From positions 1 through 18,813 of the forward strand of contig JAEVYX010000094.1 of NCBI GenBank assembly GCA_023392515.1: 18,813 nt of DNA, given 5' to 3'. Source of the stretch: Bacillota bacterium (lineage in GTDB: Bacteria; Bacillota; Clostridia; Christensenellales; Aristaeellaceae). The notes beneath the pieces are model-generated. The model had not been told where the DNA came from. It did no database searches and worked only from the letters and a program-made list of their open reading frames with translations. Shown piece by piece: positions 13,100 through 18,813 of the stretch; within the stretch, counting starts at the first letter, position 1, and each line of letters opens with the position of its first letter. Both the position numbers and the translations under genes were made by a program.

Positions 13100-14173
13100 T
13101 TAAAATTCCTCCCTGTCCGGCCGATTTCTCAGGCCGCGTATATTGACAATTTGATCCATGACCCCCAAGATGAGAAAGAGGGTTGGCAGCAGTAAGTAAA
13201 TGAGGCTAATCCAAAGCCTGCGAAAAAACCGGCCGACGTTTTGCCGCTTTTGTATAAAATCGAAAAACGCTGCGCCCTGGATCATAAACAGGGTGATACA
13301 GGCAGCCCACATCATGTTGCCGGCCAAAACCATGCCCACATTGGGTATCAGGTATGGCAGCAGGTTGCCCAGGCCCAGCAAGCCAACTTTCCAGCCCACG
13401 CTGCGGCTCAGATGCCAGGCGGACAAAGGCGGCATATCTACGGTGGAGATGCCATCCCTGCGAGCAAGGGCAACAGGCAGCGCGACGCCCAATACGCCCG
13501 TAAGAATGCTGCCAGTTACAAGCGTAGAGGGGATAAAGGAGTAAAGCTCCATCTCCAGCAAAGTTCTCAAACCGTTGATGAGCTCCGTGCGCACGCTGGG
13601 CAAAAGGGGAGAGGCGGCAAAGGAGGCCATGAGCGATTCCAGCAAGGGCCGCCAACCCGTGAGCATCTCCTTTGGCACAGACAATAGCCCAAACTGATAA
13701 AGCTGTATCAATACGCTGTCCCCATAGGGGGAATTGCCCAGGGCGTTCGTTAAAAAGGCAGCGCCTCCCCCGAAAAGATCCCCACCGGCCTTCTGCCTTA
13801 AAAGCATGATGACCACCGTCTGACAAACAACATTCAGCCCTATGTGAAAGGCTGCACTGCGCCAAAACGGTATTTTTTTTGAAAAGCAAAATACATTCAG
13901 CGCAAGAAAGGGCAGCAGATAAAGTGCGCTGATCCCCGTCAAAAAGAGGTTTTGAAACGTGAGCCACACGGCCGCCACCGTCCCCAGTCCCAAGAACGCA
14001 AGGGGAACAAGGCCGCCCTTTATGCCGCACAAGCTAATATATACGGGGGATAAAAAAACAATAACGAGCAGCAGCTCGGGAAACAGCATCGCGGCGGCAG
14101 AAACCATACACACAAAGACGGCGGACCAGCCAACCGCCGGTTTGAAAGCGCGCATCAGGGGATAGTCTGCCAT
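13100..14173 (-). CDS. yybS: YybS-like membrane protein (DUF2232)
   Basis: The 357-residue product starts at the ATG at 14173, seven bases after AAAGGAG; a frame from 14230 lacks such a site and covers a leader hairpin. It has about seven to eight hydrophobic segments, including VFVCMVSAAAMLFPELLLVIVFLSPVY near the N-terminus and the C-terminal pair NMMWAACITLFMIQGAAFF and LWISLIYLLLPTLFLILGVM, then a basic tail (RGLRNRPDREEF). The hydrophobic pattern, length and position before rplI-dnaB match the DUF2232/YybS family, whose function is poorly known. It is the first gene of the four-gene operon and has a strong promoter at 14251-14279. Confidence 0.9.
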   Translation of the reverse strand: MADYPLMRAFKPAVGWSAVFVCMVSAAAMLFPELLLVIVFLSPVYISLCGIKGGLVPLAFLGLGTVAAVWLTFQNLFLTGISALYLLPFLALNVFCFSKKIPFWRSAAFHIGLNVVCQTVVIMLLRQKAGGDLFGGGAAFLTNALGNSPYGDSVLIQLYQFGLLSVPKEMLTGWRPLLESLMASFAASPLLPSVRTELINGLRTLLEMELYSFIPSTLVTGSILTGVLGVALPVALARRDGISTVDMPPLSAWHLSRSVGWKVGLLGLGNLLPYLIPNVGMVLAGNMMWAACITLFMIQGAAFFDFIQKRQNVGRFFRRLWISLIYLLLPTLFLILGVMDQIVNIRGLRNRPDREEF

Positions 14174-14204
14174 GGTGAAACTCCTTTGGAAACGCTTCTT
14201 TACC

Positions 14205-14231
14205 CTTGGGCGAAGAAGCCTTGCGCCCAAG
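14205..14231 (-). promoter_or_regulatory. Hairpin in the leader of the yybS-rplI-dnaB-yhaM operon
   Basis: On the minus strand CTTGGGCG (14231-14224) pairs perfectly with CGCCCAAG (14212-14205) across an 11-nt loop. It lies in the ~70-nt leader between the promoter and the yybS start, ending about 19 nt before the AAAGGAG. It has no terminator U-tract; a regulatory or stabilising role is possible. Confidence 0.55.
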
Positions 14232-14250
14232 CAATACCTGGATTCTATAC

Positions 14251-14279
14251 ATTGTAAAGCAAAAAGGGTTGAACGTCAA
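14251..14279 (-). promoter_or_regulatory. Sigma-A type promoter of the yybS-rplI-dnaB-yhaM operon
   Basis: On the minus strand TTGACG (14279-14274), a 17-bp spacer and TACAAT (14256-14251) match the vegetative consensus well. Both boxes are identical to those of the lipoprotein promoter at 10248-10276. Transcription should begin near 14244. Confidence 0.8.
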
Positions 14280-14358
14280 CAAAAGGCCATTTAAGCTTAG
14301 GGAGGCGGCCATCATGCTATTGGCATGCCGTAACTTTTCTTCCTTGCCATAGATTTGA

Positions 14359-14387
14359 TGGACATTGAGCCAATGCCTTTGTATAAT
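14359..14387 (+). promoter_or_regulatory. Distal promoter upstream of the c-di-GMP gene pair
   Basis: TGGACA (14359-14364), a 17-bp spacer and a perfect TATAAT (14382-14387) point right. Transcription would start near 14394 and give a leader of about 163 nt before the ATG at 14557, or a separate small RNA. No ORF of note follows within that stretch. Confidence 0.65.
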
Positions 14388-14394
14388 AGAGGAA

Positions 14395-14490
14395 AGGATA
14401 GGAGACCCGGAGAGAATTGTGTTTTCCTTGGGATTAAACCTAAAAAGCCCTGTCGGAGCCAGCCTGATAAGCCCTTGATTATCCTGGCGT
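14395..14490 (+). other. Possible structured leader or small RNA
   Basis: Downstream of the distal promoter I can fold two helices: a weak one around CCCGGAGAG...TTTTCCTTGGG (14406-14432), and a good one, GCCAG-CCT-GATAA-N8-TTATC-CTGGC (14458-14488, ten pairs with a 3-nt bulge). AGGATA near 14395 could pair with TATCCT near 14480, competing with the second helix. The sequence does not match the c-di-GMP riboswitch cores I know. It may be an unclassified leader, a small RNA, or chance. Confidence 0.35.
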
Positions 14491-14497
14491 TTCGACG

Positions 14498-14526
14498 TTG
14501 ACAAGCATATTTCCCCATGATATGCT
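14498..14526 (+). promoter_or_regulatory. Proximal promoter of the c-di-GMP gene pair with overlapping dyad
   Basis: TTGACA (14498-14503), a 17-bp spacer and TATGCT (14521-14526), with TGA just before the -10, form a good promoter; the start would be near 14533. The spacer and -10 box together are a perfect inverted repeat, AGCATAT-N9-ATATGCT (14504-14526). A protein bound there would block RNA polymerase, so an operator is likely. Confidence 0.7.
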
Positions 14527-14556
14527 GTAAAAAAATACAAAGGAAGACGCACTAAA

Positions 14557-17103
14557 ATGGAAAACAGCTTCTTCCAGGGGATGATTCACCGACTGCCTGC
14601 TGCTTGCGCTTGTCAGAAAATTATTTATGATGAGCGCAATTTGCCATGTGATTATGAGCTTATAGATGTGAACCTTGCTTATGAAAAAATGTTGTCTCTC
14701 AAAGCTGCCGACTTGATTGGCAGAAGAATTTCCCACGTAATGCCCTGCATGCTTGAAAGCAGACTGAATAAGATCAGATGCAGCGAAGAGGAGCAGGAGA
14801 ATAACCTGCCTTTGGAATTTGAAGCGTATTTTGAAGGGTTGGAAAAATGGTACCATGTGATCGCATACCATCCCGAAAGGAATTATCTAGTTACATTATT
14901 TTTTGATGTTACTCACATGATGAAAAGAACGGAAGATCAGTCAGCCGTTTATGCCATGATGGACGATGCGATTCTTGAATTGGATGATGCATACTGCTTC
15001 ACCAATGTGATTGCGATGGACGAAAACATGCTTTTCCTGCCGAAAGAAAAAATAATCGGCCGGAAAGCCCAACATATCATTCCTCCCGAACTTATAGACG
15101 CTTTTTTTTCGATCCTCAAAAAAGCAAAAGGCAGCGGCAAACGGGAAAGCACCATCTATCCCATGATTATGAATGACCAGGGAAAATGGTATCAAGCAAA
15201 TGTGAAGTATCTTGAATCAAGCAGCAGGAAAAGGTTTGTTATCAGCATCAGCGATATCACGGAACAAAGACAGCTTGAGCAAAAATTGCAGGAACGTGAG
15301 ACGCTGTTTCGAACAGTTTTTGAGCAGGCGCCTATTGGCATCGCGGTGATGAAAAATGATAACTTCTATTCAAATATCAACCCCATGTTCGAAAAAATTG
15401 TAGGCAGATCAAAAGAGGAATTAAAGCACCTTCGGAGTGTAGATATTACGCATCCTGATGATTATGAAGAAAGCCAGGAAGGCTTTCAAAGGCTGCAAGC
15501 GCGAAAAACGGATGCTTATGCCATCAATAAAAGATTTCTGAAGCCCGATGGTTCTGATGTATGGGTAAACTTAACCGTTGCCCCGCTGCGGTTTCCTCAC
15601 AAGCACAAAAAGGATGAAGATTACTTATGTCTCATCCAGGACATAACAGAAAGGCTGCAGGCAGAAAAGACCCTAAAGGAAAGCGAAAGGAGCAAGGCCG
15701 TATTGCTGGCCCATTTGCCGGGCATGGCATACCGGTGCAATTTTGACCGGGATTGGACAATGCAGTTTGTATCAAGGGGTTGCCTTGATTTGACGGGATA
15801 TCCGCCTGAAAGCTTGTTATACAACCGAGACCTATCATTTAATGACATGATTGTTCCGGAATATCGGAAGACCTTGTGGCAGGAATGGGAGCGGGTGATT
15901 TCCCAAAAAGCGCCTTTCCGCTATGAATATGAAATCACCACCGCCTCGGGAGAACGAAAATGGGTTCTTGAAATGGGACAGGGTGTTTACAGCAGTCAAA
16001 ATGCAGTGGAGGCAATAGAAGGCATCATCATCGATATCACCGGGCAAAGGAAGCGGGAAGCCGAAATCCAATACATAAACGATCATGACTTTTTGACGGG
16101 CCTTTATAATCGGAAATATTTTGATGAATTATCTCTGAAAATCGACCAAGAGGGCCTGCTGCCTGTATCGATTCTCATAGCGGATATTAATGGCGTTCGT
16201 CTGATTAACGATACGCTCGGCCTGTCCGAGGGCGACAAAATGATCAAAGCAACCTCAAAAATACTCCAATCCCTATGCCGGCCGGGAGATGTTCTGGCCA
16301 GAATAGGCGGTGACGAGTTTGGCATGATTCTGCCAAACACCGACAGCGAATCCGCCTATCAGCTACGAAACTCGATTTACAGAGTATTTGCCGCGTACAA
16401 CGACAGCCAAAAAATAAAATCTTATGAAATCAATCTATCCATCGGCTATGCTTCAAAGGAAAAACCGGAGGACAATATTGCCGGCGTAAAGAAAATCGCC
16501 GATGAATTCCTGCGAAACAGCAAGCTTTTAAACCACAAAAGTTTTCACAGCAATATTATAACCACGATGATGGCTACCGTCTATGAAAAGAGCCATGAAA
16601 CGGAAGTTCATGCGAAAAGGCTTGCGGATTTAACGCTGACCATCGGCAAAAAGCTGAACATATCCGAAAAGAGCCTTGGAGAGCTGGAACTGTTGGCGAT
16701 GCTGCATGATATCGGAAAAGTGGGCATTGATGACCGGATTTTGAACAAGCCCGGCAAGCTGGATGAAAACGAATGGGCCGTCATGAAAAAGCATCCGGAA
16801 ATAGGATACCGGATTGTGAAATCCTCCTCCGAGCTTGAGCCTATTGCCGAATGCATCCTTACCCATCACGAACGCTGGGACGGCAAGGGATATCCCAAGG
16901 GCTTGAAGGGGGAAGAAATTCCTTTGCTTTCCCGCATCCTGGCCGTTGTGGATGCCTATGACGCCATGACGGAAGACCGGGTATACCGAAAAGCATTGGG
17001 AAAGAAAGCAGCCGTTTCGGAGATTAAAAAGAACGCCGGAACTCAATTCGATCCCGAAATCGCCCGGCTGTTCATCGAGAGCTTATCTGCAAGCAGAGCA
17101 TGA
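14557..17103 (+). CDS. PAS-GGDEF-HD-GYP c-di-GMP synthase/phosphodiesterase without membrane segments
   Basis: This 848-residue protein has no visible membrane segment. It likely senses signals through four PAS-type domains (about 12-120, 128-240, 245-370 and 378-500). The second is ended by SDITEQR, the third by QDITER and the fourth by IDITGQR; the first is the least certain. A GGDEF domain (about 505-655) has the intact motif GGDEF at 584-588 and the product-inhibition site RPGD (575-578) exactly five residues upstream. Guanine-binding Asn551 and Asp560 are kept, but NDTLGL has Leu556 where His is common. The HD-GYP domain follows: MLHDIGK (715-721) and HHERWDGKGYP (770-780) are complete. 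Both activities should therefore be possible. The ATG at 14557 follows AAAGGAAG (14539-14546). A second gene with the same catalytic order starts 53 bp downstream. Which activity dominates cannot be told from sequence. Confidence 0.93.
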   Translation: MENSFFQGMIHRLPAACACQKIIYDERNLPCDYELIDVNLAYEKMLSLKAADLIGRRISHVMPCMLESRLNKIRCSEEEQENNLPLEFEAYFEGLEKWYHVIAYHPERNYLVTLFFDVTHMMKRTEDQSAVYAMMDDAILELDDAYCFTNVIAMDENMLFLPKEKIIGRKAQHIIPPELIDAFFSILKKAKGSGKRESTIYPMIMNDQGKWYQANVKYLESSSRKRFVISISDITEQRQLEQKLQERETLFRTVFEQAPIGIAVMKNDNFYSNINPMFEKIVGRSKEELKHLRSVDITHPDDYEESQEGFQRLQARKTDAYAINKRFLKPDGSDVWVNLTVAPLRFPHKHKKDEDYLCLIQDITERLQAEKTLKESERSKAVLLAHLPGMAYRCNFDRDWTMQFVSRGCLDLTGYPPESLLYNRDLSFNDMIVPEYRKTLWQEWERVISQKAPFRYEYEITTASGERKWVLEMGQGVYSSQNAVEAIEGIIIDITGQRKREAEIQYINDHDFLTGLYNRKYFDELSLKIDQEGLLPVSILIADINGVRLINDTLGLSEGDKMIKATSKILQSLCRPGDVLARIGGDEFGMILPNTDSESAYQLRNSIYRVFAAYNDSQKIKSYEINLSIGYASKEKPEDNIAGVKKIADEFLRNSKLLNHKSFHSNIITTMMATVYEKSHETEVHAKRLADLTLTIGKKLNISEKSLGELELLAMLHDIGKVGIDDRILNKPGKLDENEWAVMKKHPEIGYRIVKSSSELEPIAECILTHHERWDGKGYPKGLKGEEIPLLSRILAVVDAYDAMTEDRVYRKALGKKAAVSEIKKNAGTQFDPEIARLFIESLSASRA

Positions 17104-17156
17104 CTTTTGCGAAGGTGTACTTATGATAAAACAATGTATTGAAGGGAGGGATGATG

Positions 17157-18813
17157 ATGGAAAGAGCTACAAGCCTACTATATAACTTGGGCTTGCTGGT
17201 ATCAATCAGCACCCTTTCTGGAATGTATGCCCATACAGAACGGAAAACCTGGAGGTACTACACGATTCAAGGAATCCTGATGGGGATTGCCGCCATGGCA
17301 GGCATGATCTATCCGCTGGTCATTGCTCCAGGCTTGATTTTTGATGGGCGGTCAATGATCATCAGCGTAACGGGGCTTTTTTATGGACCGCTGTCAGCCG
17401 GCGTCGCATCGCTGATGACCATCGCTTTGAGAATTCAGCAGGGCGGCGTGGGCATATTGATGGGATGCCTGGTGATTGCCATGTCGGCGGTTACCGGATC
17501 GATTTTCTATTGCCTGTACAAAAAGAATAATAAGGCAGTAAATCTAAAAACCTTGTATCTCATGGGCATTATCGTACATGTTGGCATGATCCTGCTTATG
17601 TTTATACTGCCTTGGGAAGAAGCGCAGAAAGCCTTACGGTATGTAGCCGCTCCCGTATTGCTTCTGTATCCCCTTGCAACGGTTTTGTGTGGTGCAATCC
17701 TCATACAAGCGATCGACCGAAAGCAAAGGGAGGAAGACCTCCAGGCCAGCGAAGCCAAGTACCGGCTGCTTGCCGAAAACGTAAGTGATGCCATTTGGGT
17801 TCTGGATTATTCGGCCAATAGGTTTACATATATCAGCCCGTCCTGTGAGCTGCTGTTTGGATATTCTCCCGAAGAATTGATGGCAATGGATTTGGAAGCT
17901 ACCATGACCAACGACTCCTTCCGCATTTTGCAAAGAACGCTGAATCAGTCAGTCAATCAATTTCATATCAACCCTGAAAACAGTAGCCAAATGGGCATAG
18001 AAATACAGCAGATGAAAAAAGACGGCGGATATATTTGGGTTGAGGTCTGCGCTAGATGCCGCCGCGGCCCTTATGGGGAAGTGGAGATTGTCGGAGTGAG
18101 CCGTGACATATCCGCCCGCAAAAAAGCCGAAGAAGAACTCAGCTATACCAGTTATCACGATTATCTGACAGGCCTGTATAACAGGAGATTTTTTGAGGAA
18201 GAGCTCCTGCGCTTGGATACATCCAGAAACCTTCCTCTCACGATTTTGATGGCCGATGTTAATAACTTAAAGCTGATAAACGATACCCTGGGCCACGAAC
18301 GGGGAGACAAACTGCTCATAAACGCATCCACAGCCATACGCAAAGGTTGCCGGGAGGATGATATCATTTCCAGAATTGGCGGGGATGAATTTGCCCTGCT
18401 GCTGCCAAAGACAGATGCGGCAGCTGCCAAACAGATTGTAAAGCGCCTTCGCGATGCTATTACCTCTCTTTCGGTGGACAATATTCCAATTACCATCGCT
18501 ATGGGGGCGGCAACAAAGGAAAAAGACAGCGAAAGCCTCCGGGATGTAATGAAGCGTGCGGAAGACCATATGTATCAACAAAAGATAGAGGATAAGGCAA
18601 ACGCTGCAAGCGCATCCATAGAAACTATTTTAAACAGCCTGTTTGAAAAGAATGAAAACGAGTTGATGCACGCCCAGCGCGTAAGCGAAACCTGCTCGGC
18701 GATTGCTGTTGCTATGGGGCTGGACCCGCAAAATGTGCTTCGCCTGAAAACGGCAGGCCTTCTTCATGACATTGGCAAGCTGGGAATCGATGAGAAAATA
18801 TTGCGCAAGCCCA
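17157..18813 (+). CDS. 5TMR-LYT-PAS-GGDEF-HD-GYP membrane c-di-GMP protein (3' end outside window)
   Basis: The frame stays open to the right edge (552 complete codons). Three ATGs occur in a row at 17151, 17154 and 17157; the last is seven bases after GGGAGG (17144-17149) and is preferred. Residues ~8-185 contain about five or six membrane helices with GLIFDGRSMIISVTGLFYGP (59-78) and IQQGGVGILMG, the mark of the LytS/YhcK-type 5TMR-LYT sensor. A PAS domain (about 196-325) ends in SRDISARKKAEEEL. The GGDEF domain (about 334-485) has intact GGDEF at 408-412, inhibition site REDD (399-402) and the common NDTLGH (375-380). An HD-GYP domain begins about 495, with LLHDIGKLGID (535-545), and is cut off by the edge before the GYP motif. 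It follows the previous gene by 53 bp and is probably co-transcribed. The ligand sensed by the membrane part is unknown. Confidence 0.93.
   Translation, partial: MERATSLLYNLGLLVSISTLSGMYAHTERKTWRYYTIQGILMGIAAMAGMIYPLVIAPGLIFDGRSMIISVTGLFYGPLSAGVASLMTIALRIQQGGVGILMGCLVIAMSAVTGSIFYCLYKKNNKAVNLKTLYLMGIIVHVGMILLMFILPWEEAQKALRYVAAPVLLLYPLATVLCGAILIQAIDRKQREEDLQASEAKYRLLAENVSDAIWVLDYSANRFTYISPSCELLFGYSPEELMAMDLEATMTNDSFRILQRTLNQSVNQFHINPENSSQMGIEIQQMKKDGGYIWVEVCARCRRGPYGEVEIVGVSRDISARKKAEEELSYTSYHDYLTGLYNRRFFEEELLRLDTSRNLPLTILMADVNNLKLINDTLGHERGDKLLINASTAIRKGCREDDIISRIGGDEFALLLPKTDAAAAKQIVKRLRDAITSLSVDNIPITIAMGAATKEKDSESLRDVMKRAEDHMYQQKIEDKANAASASIETILNSLFEKNENELMHAQRVSETCSAIAVAMGLDPQNVLRLKTAGLLHDIGKLGIDEKILRKP

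Noticed and set aside
12530..13195. 221-residue plus-strand frame across dnaB and rplI
   Set aside because: It is antisense to two well-supported genes and its product resembles no protein.
13206..14030. 274-residue alternative frame inside yybS
   Set aside because: It is another frame of the same strand across the yybS gene, rich in Cys, His, Arg and Gly, with no domain or ribosome binding site; yybS explains the region.
14034..14552. 172-residue minus-strand frame in the divergent region
   Set aside because: It runs through three promoters and into yybS in the wrong frame; no ribosome binding site and no recognisable product.
14388..14556. c-di-GMP-I or -II riboswitch before the c-di-GMP genes
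   Set aside because: The conserved core sequences I know for these classes are absent, and the helices I can draw do not match their layout.
17104..17156. Separate promoter for the second c-di-GMP gene (TTGCGA-N17-AACAAT)
   Set aside because: Both hexamers match only four of six positions, and the 53-bp gap fits co-transcription with the first gene.

Overview
The window looks like chromosomal DNA of a Gram-positive, low-to-mid GC Firmicute, most likely class Clostridia. The basis is the strong AGGAGG-type ribosome binding sites, vegetative (sigma-A type) promoters with 17-18 bp spacers, the yybS-rplI-dnaB synteny, a YhaM-type nuclease, a 5TMR-LYT sensor and a MucBP-like surface repeat. I see no rRNA, tRNA, CRISPR array, insertion sequence or phage gene. 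The genus cannot be set from the sequence alone.

Layout. 1-838 (minus): start of a secreted repeat protein that runs off the left edge. 1027-2458 (plus): a likely operon of a Nudix ADP-ribose pyrophosphatase, a 49-residue membrane peptide and a RimJ/RimL-type acetyltransferase, closed by a strong hairpin. 2587-4221 (minus): a cysteine-free exported protein of unknown function with its own promoter. 4398-5747 (minus): CCA-adding tRNA nucleotidyltransferase. 5901-6320 (plus): a small exported protein. 6399-8459 (plus): a membrane proton-pumping pyrophosphatase with the lysine that marks potassium independence. 8579-9136 (minus): an unknown four-helix membrane protein. 9339-10133 (minus): a lipoprotein with a PsbP/DcrB-like C-terminal domain.

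10285-14173 (minus) is a compact core operon transcribed in the order yybS, rplI, dnaB, yhaM. Gaps are 0, 20 and 23 bases. It couples a membrane protein, ribosomal protein bL9, the replicative helicase and an OB-fold/HD exonuclease. The c-di-AMP phosphodiesterase gene gdpP, which lies between yybS and rplI in Bacillus subtilis, is absent here.

14281-14556 is a divergent control region with two good promoters facing right, a possible folded leader and a perfect dyad covering the spacer and -10 box of the nearer promoter. It drives two tandem cyclic-di-GMP genes. The first (14557-17103) has several PAS domains followed by GGDEF and HD-GYP. The second (17157 to the right edge) has 5TMR-LYT, PAS, GGDEF and the start of HD-GYP. 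Both keep intact GGDEF and RxxD motifs and the HD motif. Each therefore looks able to make c-di-GMP and probably to degrade it, with different sensory inputs: one with no visible membrane segment, one membrane-bound.

No single stretch proves a wholly new system. The best leads are the gdpP-less yybS operon ending in yhaM, the tandem c-di-GMP pair with its complex control region, the divergent pyrophosphatase, and the orphan exported proteins.
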